A stretch of 32,568 nucleotides of DNA from Akkermansia sp. GTDB taxonomy: Bacteria > Verrucomicrobiota > Verrucomicrobiia > Verrucomicrobiales > Akkermansiaceae. The stretch covers positions 1-32,568 of the forward strand of contig JAKSOU010000028.1 in NCBI GenBank assembly GCA_024405435.1, in the 5' to 3' direction. This document shows, in pieces, positions 8,407 to 16,784 of this stretch. The stretch's first letter is position 1. Each line of letters starts with the position of its first letter. The translations under genes were made by a program, and so were the position numbers. The notes beneath the pieces are model-generated. The model saw only the letters and a program-made list of their open reading frames with translations. It was not told the DNA's origin and searched no databases.

Positions 8407-8435
8407 ATTGTATCAGGCCGCGGGGCTGCCTGCAA
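8407..8435 (-). promoter_or_regulatory. Predicted promoter of the small membrane protein gene
   Basis: Minus-strand TTGCAG (8430-8435), 17-base spacer, TACAAT (8407-8412). The -10 lies 28 bases from ATG 8378, giving a leader of about 20 bases. It sits just beyond the miaA stop codon. Confidence 0.7.
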
Positions 8436-8447
8436 GCTCCATGATGG

Positions 8448-9347
8448 TCAGAGTAGTTGCGCGATGCGCCCGGCCAGCCCGGCGGGGGTGGCGGCGGCAT
8501 CCGCCGCAAGCGGGGTGAGCCAGTCCTCGCGGCGCAGCCAGGTGCGCTGGCGCTTGGCGTATTGGCGCGTGGCCAGGTGGATGTCCGCCTGCAGCTGCGC
8601 CGTGTCGCTTTCGCCGCCCTGCAGGTGTTGCATGATTTGCGGCAGGCCGAGCGTCTTGGCCGCGGTGGCGGAGAGGGGCTTTCCCGCCACGGCGCGCACC
8701 TCGTCCAGCGCGCCGCCCTGCAGCATGGCCGCCGTGCGGTGCGCGATGCGTGCATCCAGCTCCGCCGTTTCGCGCGTGATGACGAAACCCGGCCCGGCAG
8801 CCCCGTGCCGCCAGTTCTGCTGCCAGTACGAGAGCGGCTTGTCGCCCAGCAGCACAATCTCCAGGTTGCGCACCACGTAGCGCGGGTTCTGCAGGTTGGT
8901 GGCGGCCGCGCCCGCGGGGTCGGCCTCCTGTAGCCGCCGCACCGCCTCCTCCGGCGGCAGGGCGTTCAGTTTCGCGCGCAGGGCGGGGTCGCTCGGCGGC
9001 GCGGGGGAGATGCCGTGGCTGATGAATTTCACGTACAGGCCGGAGCCGCCCGTGACGATGGCGCGTTTGCCGCGCGCGGCGATGTCCCGGATGGCTTCCA
9101 GTGCGCGGCGGGCGTGCAGGGCGGCATCGTTGTTCTCCTCCACCCCCATGAACCCCACCAGGTGGTGCGGCACGCGCGCACGCTCCCTCGCGCCCGGCGC
9201 GGCGGTCAGGATGGGCAGCTCGCGGTACACCTGGTAGGCATCCGCGCTCACAATCTCCGCATCCCCCAGCTGCTCCGCCAGCTCCACCGCCACCGCGGAT
9301 TTCCCGGAACCCGTGGGCCCGAGGATGAAGATGGGGCGTTCCGCCAT
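8448..9347 (-). CDS. miaA: tRNA dimethylallyltransferase
   Basis: Transfers a dimethylallyl group to A37 of tRNAs that read UNN codons. The 299 residues match the family length. The P-loop GPTGSGKS (10-17), the SADAYQVYR motif (canonical SADSMQVYR, with the catalytic Asp kept), VTGGSGLYVK and the C-terminal RQYAKRQRTWLR are all visible. The start ATG 9347 gives the usual short lead into the P-loop; the longer open frame upstream overlaps the flavoprotein gene and is rejected. It lies 20 bases downstream of that gene and is probably co-transcribed with it. Confidence 0.95.
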   Translation of the reverse strand: MAERPIFILGPTGSGKSAVAVELAEQLGDAEIVSADAYQVYRELPILTAAPGARERARVPHHLVGFMGVEENNDAALHARRALEAIRDIAARGKRAIVTGGSGLYVKFISHGISPAPPSDPALRAKLNALPPEEAVRRLQEADPAGAAATNLQNPRYVVRNLEIVLLGDKPLSYWQQNWRHGAAGPGFVITRETAELDARIAHRTAAMLQGGALDEVRAVAGKPLSATAAKTLGLPQIMQHLQGGESDTAQLQADIHLATRQYAKRQRTWLRREDWLTPLAADAAATPAGLAGRIAQLL

Positions 9348-9367
9348 GACAGGGGGGGTGTTCAGGC

Positions 9368-10096
9368 TCAGCGGATGAAGTTGGTGGTGGCGCGGGGGAG
9401 CTTCTCCGCGGGCGGCAGGGCTGCAAAGGCCTTGACCGCGCGCGCCAGGTTGGCCCCCAGCTGGCGCATGATGGCCAGGCCCTCCTCGTCCTTCAGCACC
9501 TCCTCCGGCGCGTTGCCGTGCACCTCGTTCCAGTAGAAGGAGGACACGATGGGCATCTGGTTGATGGTGAAGTGCTTCTGGATGACATCCAGCGTGGCGA
9601 GCGAACCCGCGCGGCGGGATGACGCCACCGCCGCCGCAGGCTTGCCCGTCAGCAGTCCGCCCGCCGCCACGGAGAGGCGGTCCATCAGGCCCATCAGGCG
9701 CCCGCTCGGATGCCCGTAGTACACCGGGGAGCCGAACACGAACCCCTGCGCATCCCGCGCCTTCTCGATGATGTCGTTGCAGGCGTCGTCCTTGAACACG
9801 CACTTGCCGGTTCCGCTGCGGTGGCAGTAGCCGCAAGCGGCGCAATCGAACGCGGGGCCGCTGCCCGCGTGGATGATTTCCGCCTTCACGCCGGCGCGCT
9901 CCAGCTCCTCCGCCACCACGGAGAGCGCGGTGTAGGTGCAGCCCTTCTCATGCGGGCTGCCGTTGATGAGCAGCACCTTGCAGGTGCCGGAAGTGCCGGC
10001 GGCCGCGGGTTCCGCCGCCTCCACGCCCAGGGCGGCCGCCGCGAGCGCCCCGCCGGCCGCGCCCGCCTTCGCCAAAAAGTCTCTTCTGTTTGCCAT
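9368..10096 (-). CDS. Tat-exported iron-sulfur flavoprotein / NADPH-dependent FMN reductase family
   Basis: A 242-residue flavodoxin-fold protein. The N-terminus MANRRDFLAKAG with a following Ala-rich hydrophobic run is a twin-arginine signal, so the folded protein is probably exported. The FMN phosphate loop NGSPHEKGCTYTAL and SPVYYGHPSGRLMGLMDRL are typical of NAD(P)H-dependent oxidoreductases. A compact CX2CX2CX7C motif (C85, C88, C91, C99) matches the iron-sulfur flavoprotein pattern, suggesting a [4Fe-4S] cluster; this is inference. The electron partners are unknown. ATG 10096 is chosen because it begins the Tat signal and lies directly after the predicted promoter. Confidence 0.82.
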   Translation of the reverse strand: MANRRDFLAKAGAAGGALAAAALGVEAAEPAAAGTSGTCKVLLINGSPHEKGCTYTALSVVAEELERAGVKAEIIHAGSGPAFDCAACGYCHRSGTGKCVFKDDACNDIIEKARDAQGFVFGSPVYYGHPSGRLMGLMDRLSVAAGGLLTGKPAAAVASSRRAGSLATLDVIQKHFTINQMPIVSSFYWNEVHGNAPEEVLKDEEGLAIMRQLGANLARAVKAFAALPPAEKLPRATTNFIR

Positions 10097-10103
10097 GCTG
10101 ATA

Positions 10104-10132
10104 CTTGTACACCAACCGCCAATGCACGTCAA
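10104..10132 (-). promoter_or_regulatory. Predicted promoter of the flavoprotein-miaA unit
   Basis: Minus-strand TTGACG (10127-10132), 17-base spacer, TACAAG (10104-10109). The -10 box ends 7 bases before ATG 10096, predicting a leaderless mRNA. Confidence 0.7.
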
Positions 10133-10194
10133 GCAGAGAGTGCATGATGGAGGGCAACCGCCACCCTCCGTTCCCGCCGGGCACGCACATCTGC

Positions 10195-10223
10195 TTGCAG
10201 CGTGCGTGCGGGCTTGGTATACT
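10195..10223 (+). promoter_or_regulatory. Predicted promoter of the secreted NlpC/P60-like gene
   Basis: TTGCAG (10195-10200), 17-base spacer, TATACT (10218-10223). The transcript start would fall at about 10230, on the GTG proposed as start codon. Confidence 0.7.
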
Positions 10224-10230
10224 GCGGGCG

Positions 10231-11097
10231 GTGATTGGGAACATTACAGCCTTGCTGTGCGTCCTGGCCCTGCTGTTGGGCGTCGGCCCGGCGTTGGGCG
10301 CGGGCATCAGCGGCACGCAGCAGCAGGGCGGCGCCCTCAAGGCGCGCCGCACCTCCACCCGCGTGCCGTCCCGCCAGCAGGCCGTCTCCTTTTCCTCCTT
10401 CGTGGTGAAGGCTTGCGCGCAAATGCCCCGCGGCGGCGGGTACGCCGCCAACACCGACACCATCCGCAACCTCTCCGCCACCGCCGTGTACTGGGACGCC
10501 GCCGCGCAGCGCCTGCACGTGGACCCGGCGGCGGCGCAGCCCTCGTTCTGCTCGTCGGCGTGCTATGTGGCGCTGCTGCGCGCGCTGGAGCTGTGGCAGC
10601 AGCACATCCGCCGCCACCTGCCGCCGGAAGCGTGGCAGGCGCTGGACATAACGGAGCAGAAGGACGGCATAGGCGTGTGGGGGCGCGCGAACGCGAACGG
10701 CCCGGGATTCGCCAAGCTGGTGCACGACTTGCAGGCCGGGCGCAATTTCGAGGACGTGCGGCTGGCGCGCCCCGGCGATTTCCTGAAGTTCTTCTGGACG
10801 GAGGAAATCGGCTGCCGCGAGCGCGGCCACCAGGTGGTGTACCTGGGCACGGAGATGAAGGACGGCAAGCCCTGCATCCGCTACTGGTCCTCCAACTCGC
10901 CGGACGGCTACGGCGTGAAATCCACCCCCGCGGAGGAGATGCACCATCTGATCTTCACACGCATCACGCGGCCGGAGATGTTTGCCCGCGCCGCACGCCT
11001 GCCGGAGACCGACGAATGGCTTTCCGACATGCAGAGGAAGCCCTTCACCTATGATGAAATCCGCACGGCCTGCGGCATCATCCCGCGCGCGGATTGA
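10231..11097 (+). CDS. Secreted protein with NlpC/P60-like cysteine peptidase features
   Basis: A 288-residue protein if GTG 10231 is the start. That start gives an immediate signal-peptide-like segment (IGNITALLCVLALLLGVGP) ending near ALGA. An upstream in-frame ATG at 10105 would place the promoter inside the gene and is rejected. The mature part resembles papain-like amidases: a Cys-led helix (SFCSSACYVALLRALE, C107/C111), the phrase ARPGDFLKFFW, then GHQVVYLG with H200 and a following Y-W-S-S-N segment. These are the expected order and spacing for a catalytic Cys-His pair, but the family match is only a visual one. A role in cell wall or host glycopeptide cleavage is possible. murA follows under its own promoter. 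Confidence 0.65.
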   Translation: MIGNITALLCVLALLLGVGPALGAGISGTQQQGGALKARRTSTRVPSRQQAVSFSSFVVKACAQMPRGGGYAANTDTIRNLSATAVYWDAAAQRLHVDPAAAQPSFCSSACYVALLRALELWQQHIRRHLPPEAWQALDITEQKDGIGVWGRANANGPGFAKLVHDLQAGRNFEDVRLARPGDFLKFFWTEEIGCRERGHQVVYLGTEMKDGKPCIRYWSSNSPDGYGVKSTPAEEMHHLIFTRITRPEMFARAARLPETDEWLSDMQRKPFTYDEIRTACGIIPRAD

Positions 11098-11103
11098 ATA
11101 CGC

Positions 11104-11132
11104 TTGCGCGGGGTGGGCGGGCGTGTTAGAAT
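11104..11132 (+). promoter_or_regulatory. Predicted murA promoter
   Basis: TTGCGC (11104-11109), 17-base spacer, TAGAAT (11127-11132). ATG 11173 lies 40 bases beyond the -10, giving a leader of about 33 bases with no clear Shine-Dalgarno site. Confidence 0.7.
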
Positions 11133-11172
11133 GCCGCGCAGAAGAAGCAATCCTCATCCCTTTCAAAGCTCC

Positions 11173-12471
11173 ATGGACAAACTTATCGTAGAAGGCGGCC
11201 ACAAGCTGGGCGGGCGGCTGAACATCAGCGGTTCCAAGAACGCATCCCTGCCCATCCTGGCGGCTTCCCTGCTCACGGACGACCCCGTGCGCATCTCCCG
11301 CGTGCCGGATGTTTCCGACACCAACTACATGATTCAAATCCTCAGCCAGCTGGGAGCCTCCGTGGAGCGCTCCAGCGGCACCGTGCGCATCGAGTCGCCG
11401 GACGGCATCTCCTCCTCCGCCTCGTACGAGCAGGTGCGCAAGATGCGGGCGTCCATCTGCCTGCTGGGGCCGATGATGGCGCGCATGAAGCGCTGCACGC
11501 TGCCGCTGCCCGGCGGCTGCGTGATAGGCGACCGCCCGGTGGACCTGCACGTGAAGGCCATCCAGGCGCTGGGTGCGCGGGTTCGCGTGAAGGGCGGCAA
11601 CATGCTCATCGAGGCGCCGAACGGGCTGGTGGGCACCACGGTTGACATGCGGGGCGACAACGGGCCGACGGTGCTCGGCACGGACAACCTGATGATGGCG
11701 GCCGTGCTGGCGCGCGGCACCACGGTGATTGAATCCGCGGCCCGCGAGCCGGAGGTGGTGGACCTGGCGAACTTCCTCAACAAGATGGGCGCGCGCATCG
11801 AGGGCGCGGGCTCCCGCACCATCACCATCCACGGCGTGGAGAGCCTCCACGGCTGCGAGCACGCCGTCATCCCCGACCGCATCGAGACCGGCACCTTCAT
11901 GGTGGCCGCCGCATTGGTCAGCGACGGCTTGCGCATCTGCCGCATCTGCCGGGAGCACGTGCAGGCCATAGCGGACCTGCTGGTGGAGTGCGGGCACAGC
12001 GTGGAGTTCTCCGCGGACGGCACGGAGGTGTTCGTGAAGCCCGGCGAGAAGCGCCTCAGCGGCAAGATCACCACCGCCCCCTATCCCGGATATCCCACGG
12101 ACATGCAGGCCCAGATGACCGCCCTCTTCTCCGTCACTCCCGGCATCAGCGTGGTGAAGGACACCATCTTCCCCCAGCGCTTCATGCACTGCTCCGAGCT
12201 GAAGCGCATGGGTGCCAACATCAAGGTGGACAACGGAACCGCCATCATCACCGGTGTGGACAGCCTGTCCGCCGCGCCCGTGATGGCGAGCGACCTGCGC
12301 GCCAGCGCGGCGCTGGTGCTGGCGGCGCTGGCGGCGGAGGGCACCACGGAAATCCACCGCCTGTACCACATCGACCGCGGGTACGAGATGCTGGACGACA
12401 AGCTGCTGAGCATTGGCGCCGTGGTGAAGCGCGTGCACGACACCGAGGCGGAAGCAACCGCCGGAGCCTAA
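11173..12471 (+). CDS. murA: UDP-N-acetylglucosamine 1-carboxyvinyltransferase
   Basis: First committed step of peptidoglycan synthesis: adds enolpyruvate from PEP to UDP-GlcNAc in the cytoplasm. The 432-residue length is normal. N-terminal GGHKLGGRLNISGSKNASLP includes the conserved Lys22. The catalytic loop LPGGCVIGDRPVDLH carries C116 (Cys115 in E. coli), so the protein is of the fosfomycin-sensitive type rather than the Asp variant. The C-terminal DLRASAALVLAALAAEG is also conserved. Upstream in-frame ATGs overlap the -10 region and are rejected. The mutarotase gene follows after 26 bases. Confidence 0.97.
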   Translation: MDKLIVEGGHKLGGRLNISGSKNASLPILAASLLTDDPVRISRVPDVSDTNYMIQILSQLGASVERSSGTVRIESPDGISSSASYEQVRKMRASICLLGPMMARMKRCTLPLPGGCVIGDRPVDLHVKAIQALGARVRVKGGNMLIEAPNGLVGTTVDMRGDNGPTVLGTDNLMMAAVLARGTTVIESAAREPEVVDLANFLNKMGARIEGAGSRTITIHGVESLHGCEHAVIPDRIETGTFMVAAALVSDGLRICRICREHVQAIADLLVECGHSVEFSADGTEVFVKPGEKRLSGKITTAPYPGYPTDMQAQMTALFSVTPGISVVKDTIFPQRFMHCSELKRMGANIKVDNGTAIITGVDSLSAAPVMASDLRASAALVLAALAAEGTTEIHRLYHIDRGYEMLDDKLLSIGAVVKRVHDTEAEATAGA

Positions 12472-12497
12472 CGTATTTTCTGTCACTCCCCACCGCC

Positions 12498-13346
12498 ATG
12501 ATTACCACCGAACACCCGCACGGAGAGGAATTCCCCATCCTGCGCATCGACACCCCGCTGTGCAGCGGAAGCGTTTCCCTGTACGGCGGCCACGTGCTGG
12601 AATGGGCACCCAAGGGCGCAAAGCCCGTGCTCTTCACCAGCCCCAAGATGGCCTTCAAGCCCGGCAAGGCCCTGCGCGGCGGCATCCCCGTCTGCTGGCC
12701 CTGGTTCGGCAAGAACACGGAGGATCCCTCCCTGCCGTCCCACGGCGTGGCACGCACCGCCCTCTGGCAGCTCGCCAAGCAGGAGGTGGACGACGACGGA
12801 ACGGTCCGCCTGCTGCTGGCGCTGCCGCCCGCCGCGGAGCTGATGCCCAGCGCGGCGCTGGCCATCGAGATGGGGCGCACGCTCACGGTGAGCCTGATGA
12901 CGCTGGACGTGCCTCGCAGCATGCCGTTCTCCGCCGCGCTGCACGCCTACTTTGCCGTGAGCGACTATGAGAAGGCGGCCGTGACGGGCCTGGAGGAATG
13001 CGCGTTCACCGAGTTCGCGGACGACCCCGTGAAGCATTCGGAGGACCCGCTGATACCCGCCGGGCACATCGACCGCATCTACTGCCCCGTGGACGAGCAC
13101 GCGGACATCACCATCCACGACCCCGCGTGGGGCCGCAGCATCCGCATCACCCGCTCCGGCTCCGGCAGCGCCGTGGTCTGGAACCCCGGCGCCAAGCTGG
13201 CGGAGGGCATGGGCGACCTGGGAGCCGGCAACGAGCGCGGCATGCTCTGCGTGGAAACCACCGCCGTGCCCGCGGAGAACATCCTGCTGCGCTGCGGGGA
13301 TACGCACCAGCTCACCATGCACGTGGAGCTGGTGGACATTGCCTGA
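12498..13346 (+). CDS. D-hexose-6-phosphate mutarotase (aldose 1-epimerase family, YeaD-like)
   Basis: Interconverts alpha and beta anomers of glucose-6-phosphate-type sugars. The 282-residue protein shows the YeaD-type signatures GGHVLEW, ALRGGIPVCWPWFG and SHGVARTALW (catalytic His region), followed by LHAYFAVSDYE and a C-terminal VETTAV. It is predicted to be a cytoplasmic beta-sandwich enzyme. It follows murA by 26 bases and precedes the SanA-like gene by 15, so murA, this gene, the SanA-like gene and the MenD-like gene form one likely operon. Confidence 0.9.
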   Translation: MITTEHPHGEEFPILRIDTPLCSGSVSLYGGHVLEWAPKGAKPVLFTSPKMAFKPGKALRGGIPVCWPWFGKNTEDPSLPSHGVARTALWQLAKQEVDDDGTVRLLLALPPAAELMPSAALAIEMGRTLTVSLMTLDVPRSMPFSAALHAYFAVSDYEKAAVTGLEECAFTEFADDPVKHSEDPLIPAGHIDRIYCPVDEHADITIHDPAWGRSIRITRSGSGSAVVWNPGAKLAEGMGDLGAGNERGMLCVETTAVPAENILLRCGDTHQLTMHVELVDIA

Positions 13347-13361
13347 CACCCCGTTTATCCG

Positions 13362-14024
13362 ATGAAGAAGCTGCTGCGCCGCCTGTTGAAGCTCTGCCGC
13401 ATCCCGTGCATCGCGGTGCTGGCGCTGCTCGCCGTGGTGGCGGTGTGCGAGCTGCGCACGGAGCTGCCGTCCGCGCCGTACTGCCACAGCGAGGCGCAGG
13501 ACTGCCGCGACGGCTCCGTGGGCCTGGTGCTCGGCTGCAGCAAGTACATCGCCCGCGGCAGGCTCAACTACTACTTCACCGGCCGCATCAAGGCCGCCGC
13601 CGAACTCTGGCGCGCCGGCAAGCTCCGCTGCATCATCGTCTCCGGCGACAACCGCGCCGCCAACTACAACGAGCCGCGCGACATGCGCAACGCCCTGGTG
13701 GCGGAAGGTGTGCCGGAGGACCGCATCGTGTGCGACTACGCGGGCCTGCGCACGCTGGATTCCGTGGTGCGCGCCAAAAAAGTCTTCGGCGCGGAGCCCC
13801 TCACCATCATCAGCCAGAAAGAGCATGTGGAGCGCGCCGTGGCCATCGCACGCCACCATGACATCGATGCCGAGGGATTCGAGGCCTCCCTGCCGTCCAT
13901 CACCCGCGCCTCACGCCTCAAGCAGGGCATCCGCGAGCGCGCCGCACGCATCGCCATGGTGTGCGACTTCATCCTCGGCAGCCAACCCAGGCACCTCGGC
14001 GACCCCGTGCCGCTTCCCGAATAA
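13362..14024 (+). CDS. SanA/YdcF-family (DUF218) membrane protein
   Basis: A 220-residue protein with a basic N-terminus and one membrane segment (about 13-30). An ElyC/SanA/YdcF domain follows: GLVLGCSKYIARGRLNYYF, RIKAAAELWRAGK, IIVSGDNR, then EPRDMRNALVAEGVPEDRIVCDYAGLRTLDS as three pieces of the DUF218 fold. E. coli SanA affects envelope permeability to vancomycin; the biochemical activity is not established. The stop codon overlaps the next ATG by one base (TAATG), so translation is coupled. Confidence 0.88.
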   Translation: MKKLLRRLLKLCRIPCIAVLALLAVVAVCELRTELPSAPYCHSEAQDCRDGSVGLVLGCSKYIARGRLNYYFTGRIKAAAELWRAGKLRCIIVSGDNRAANYNEPRDMRNALVAEGVPEDRIVCDYAGLRTLDSVVRAKKVFGAEPLTIISQKEHVERAVAIARHHDIDAEGFEASLPSITRASRLKQGIRERAARIAMVCDFILGSQPRHLGDPVPLPE

Positions 14025-15550
14025 TGTACTCGCTCGTCTCATGCGCCGCGCTGGCCGGCATTGCGGAATGGGTCTGCTGCCCCGGCAGGCTGAACGCCCC
14101 GCTGTACCGCGCGCTGGCCGCATGCCCCGCTGTCCACCGCTGGGATGTTGCGGACAACGCGGCGGCGGCGTTCTTCGCTCTGGGGCGCGTGCAGGCCACG
14201 GGGCGTCCGGTGGCGGTGGTGGCCGGTAGCGGCAACGAGGCCGCAGCCATGCTTCCCGCCGCCGCGAACGCCTACTACGGCCGCCACCCCCTGCTCATCG
14301 TCACCGTGGACGATGCCGCCAACGGCGGCGGCACCGGCGCGCCCGGCTGCGTGGAGCAGGAATCACTCTTCGGCATCTACGCCCCCACCGTGCGGCTGGA
14401 GCTGCCGTGCCCGGTCTCCGACCTGCCGGATTTGGCGGGCCAGCTGGCGGAGGGTTTTCCGGTGCACCTGCAGCTGCGCGTGGATGCGGAAGCCGTGATG
14501 CCCGCGCGCGACATGAGCACGCTCACCGTGGCGGAACCGCCGGAAACACCGCCGTTCCGCGGCTCGCTGGTGGCGCTTTCCCAAATGCTGCGTTTCCACG
14601 CGCAGGAGGGTCTGGTGCTCATGATAGGCGCGCTGGAGCCGGCGGAGCAGGAGCCCGTGCTGTGGCTGGCGCGCACCCTGCGCGTGCCCGTGGTGGCGGA
14701 TGCCGCCAGCGGCTTGCGCGAGGAGCTTGCCGCCTACTGCCTGCACGATGCGGAGGACATCTTGTGCGAGACCCCGCCGCCCTACGTGCTGCGTGTGGGA
14801 GCCGTGCCGGAATCACCCTTCTGGCCCATGCTGGAGGATATGCCGGACACCCGGGTCTTTTCCATCACCCGCAGCGGGTTCTCCGGCCTCACGCGACAGA
14901 GCGAGGTCATCGAGGGCGAGCCGGAGCAGATCATGAAAGCCCTCGGTGATGTGCCGCACGTGGGCGATGCCATGCGCCTGCTGCCCGCCTCGCGCCAGGC
15001 GTCCGGGCGCACGGAGGAGCTGCTGCTGGAGAGCCAGGAATCCGCCCCCGCGCTGGTGCGCGCGTTCTCCATGCACGCCGCCCTGGCGGAATGCACCTGC
15101 CTGGGCAGCCCCACCGCATCCGCGCTCTGGAACCGCTACGCGCAGTGGCAGGTGCCCACCCTCTACCTGCGCTCGCTGCACACCATGGGCTCCCAGGGCG
15201 TGCTCTCCACCTTCCTCGGCCTTTCCGCAGGCGCGGAAAGCGCCTTCTGCCTCATCGGGGATTTGGCGCTGCTGCGCGATATGGCCGCCCCCGCCATCCT
15301 GCCCCAGCTGCCGCCGGGGAAGCGCGTGATTGCCGTGCTCGCCAACAACGGCGCGGAGCAGGCCTTGCAAGACGCGGAGGACGACCCCGAGCTGGAGCGC
15401 CTGCTCTGCCAGCCGCAGGAATTCCGCGTGGCAGACCTGGCCGCCCTCTGGGGCGCCGCATGCTACCCCATCCACACGGAGGCTGATTTCGAGGTGCTGG
15501 ACAACGCGGACAACGACGCGCTCATCTTCCTGGAAATCCTCCCGGAATGA
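14024..15550 (+). CDS. MenD-like ThDP-fold protein lacking the catalytic glutamate
   Basis: A 508-residue protein whose order of motifs matches MenD (SEPHCHC synthase of menaquinone synthesis): CPGRLNAPL (MenD APGSRSTPL), then DNAAAAFFALGRVQATGRPVAVV split over the Pyr domain, HPLLIVT, and the C-terminal PP domain with IGDLALLRD (D413) and VLANNG (N441/N442). The universal ThDP-activating Glu of the MenD FDER motif is replaced by Asn45 (codon 14156-14158). The N-terminus is about 15-20 residues shorter than typical. The glycines after NN are also altered. It may be a diverged or inactive paralog, or use another mechanism. The start overlaps the SanA-like stop by one base. Confidence 0.75.
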   Translation: MYSLVSCAALAGIAEWVCCPGRLNAPLYRALAACPAVHRWDVADNAAAAFFALGRVQATGRPVAVVAGSGNEAAAMLPAAANAYYGRHPLLIVTVDDAANGGGTGAPGCVEQESLFGIYAPTVRLELPCPVSDLPDLAGQLAEGFPVHLQLRVDAEAVMPARDMSTLTVAEPPETPPFRGSLVALSQMLRFHAQEGLVLMIGALEPAEQEPVLWLARTLRVPVVADAASGLREELAAYCLHDAEDILCETPPPYVLRVGAVPESPFWPMLEDMPDTRVFSITRSGFSGLTRQSEVIEGEPEQIMKALGDVPHVGDAMRLLPASRQASGRTEELLLESQESAPALVRAFSMHAALAECTCLGSPTASALWNRYAQWQVPTLYLRSLHTMGSQGVLSTFLGLSAGAESAFCLIGDLALLRDMAAPAILPQLPPGKRVIAVLANNGAEQALQDAEDDPELERLLCQPQEFRVADLAALWGAACYPIHTEADFEVLDNADNDALIFLEILPE

Positions 15551-15556
15551 TAGTTC

Positions 15557-16669
15557 TCAAAACAGGCTGAGGATGGCGTCCGCAGCCTTGGCGGCGGCGC
15601 CTCCGTGGCCCAGGGTGGAGATGGATTCCTGCATCTCCGCCAGCACGCGGGCCCGCTCGTGCGGGTCGGTGAGGGTTTCCAGCTCCATCACGCAGTTCTC
15701 CGCGGTGAAATCCCCCTGGATGAGCTCCGTGGTGACGGTGCGGTTGGCCAGGATGTTCACCATGCCGATCCACTGGATGTCCACCACCATGCGCGCCAGC
15801 AGGTACGTGAGCGGCGCCACCTTGTACACCAGCGCAAAGGGCAGCTCGTGCAGAGCGGCTTCCATGGTGGCCGTGCCGGAGGTCACCAGCGCCGCCTCCG
15901 CGCGGTCCATCAGGTCGTGGTACAGGCCGGGGGTGATGTTGACGGCGCTCTGCGGCACGCCTGCGCGGTCGGCCATGCGGCGCATGGTTTCCGCCAGCTG
16001 TTCGTTGCTGGCGGAGGTCATGAATCTCCAATCGGGGTGGAGGGTGCGGGCTTCCGCCACCACCTGGAGGAAGATGGGGAAGTGGCGCTCAACCTCGCGC
16101 CGGCGGCTGCCGGGGAAAAGGCCGATGAGGTTTTTCTCCCGCACGTCCGGGTTGCGCTTGGCCAGGATATCCTCCACCAGCGGGTGCCCCACGAACTCCG
16201 TGCGCAGCCCCGCCGCCTCGAACAGCGGCTTTTCAAAGGGAAACGTGCACAGCATCAAATCCAGCACGCGCGCCAGCTTCGGGATGCGCCCGCGGTGCCA
16301 CGCCCACACCATCGGCGCTATGAAATACGCTATCTTCGTGCCCGGCGACGCCTTTTTCACGCGCTCCGCCAGGCGCTGGTTGAACCCGGGGTAGTCGATG
16401 AGCAGCAGGCAGTCCGGCTTCTCCTCCGCTATGCGCCGCGTCGTTTCCCGCAGCTTGCGCGCAAAGAAGCGGATGTTGCGCAGCACATCCACAAAGCCTA
16501 TCACGCCTGCGGCGTCCGCCCAATCCTCTATCTCCGGCACCAGCGCGTGCATCTGGCTGCCGCCAAGCCCCTTGATTTCCAAATCCGGGCGCCGGGCCAG
16601 CAGCTCCCGTACAAGCAGGGCCCCCTGCTTGTCGCCGCTCTTCTCCCCGGCCACCACGTAGAACGTCAT
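15557..16669 (-). CDS. lpxB: Lipid-A-disaccharide synthase
   Basis: Condenses UDP-diacylglucosamine with lipid X to make the lipid A disaccharide at the inner membrane, showing that the cell builds an LPS-type outer membrane. The 370-residue length is normal. Conserved GT19 features include VVAGEKSGDKQGA at the N-terminus, LLIDYPGFNQRLA, YFIAPMVWAWHRGRI, TFPFEKPLF, FVGHPLVED, GLFPGSRRREVERH and VTSGTATMEAAL. An in-frame GTG at 16690 would add seven residues, but ATG 16669 begins the conserved sequence and lies 7 bases beyond the predicted -10. The 3' end meets the MenD-like gene tail to tail with 6 bases between. Confidence 0.96.
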   Translation of the reverse strand: MTFYVVAGEKSGDKQGALLVRELLARRPDLEIKGLGGSQMHALVPEIEDWADAAGVIGFVDVLRNIRFFARKLRETTRRIAEEKPDCLLLIDYPGFNQRLAERVKKASPGTKIAYFIAPMVWAWHRGRIPKLARVLDLMLCTFPFEKPLFEAAGLRTEFVGHPLVEDILAKRNPDVREKNLIGLFPGSRRREVERHFPIFLQVVAEARTLHPDWRFMTSASNEQLAETMRRMADRAGVPQSAVNITPGLYHDLMDRAEAALVTSGTATMEAALHELPFALVYKVAPLTYLLARMVVDIQWIGMVNILANRTVTTELIQGDFTAENCVMELETLTDPHERARVLAEMQESISTLGHGGAAAKAADAILSLF

Positions 16670-16675
16670 GCCCCC

Positions 16676-16704
16676 TTCATAGCACAGCACGCCTACCGTT
16701 TCAA
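16676..16704 (-). promoter_or_regulatory. Predicted lpxB promoter
   Basis: Minus-strand TTGAAA (16699-16704), 17-base spacer, TATGAA (16676-16681). The -10 ends 7 bases before ATG 16669, so the mRNA should be leaderless. The GAAGGGGG that looks like a Shine-Dalgarno site overlaps the -10 and would lie largely outside the transcript. Confidence 0.7.
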
Positions 16705-16718
16705 GCCAAACATTGTTC

Positions 16719-16746
16719 TTGATTTTTCCAGCCGTTCGCGTACAAT
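16719..16746 (+). promoter_or_regulatory. Predicted nuoB promoter
   Basis: TTGATT (16719-16724), 16-base spacer, TACAAT (16741-16746), giving a leader of about 32 bases to ATG 16785. It is divergent from, and close to, the lpxB promoter. Confidence 0.6.
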
Positions 16747-16784
16747 TCTCCGCGCAGGGGTGTCACCATGCCCCTATCCCCGCT

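Noticed and set aside
16670..16678. GAAGGGGG as a Shine-Dalgarno site for lpxB
   Set aside because: It overlaps a well-formed -10 box, so most of it would lie upstream of the transcript start; kept only as an alternative if a longer transcript exists.
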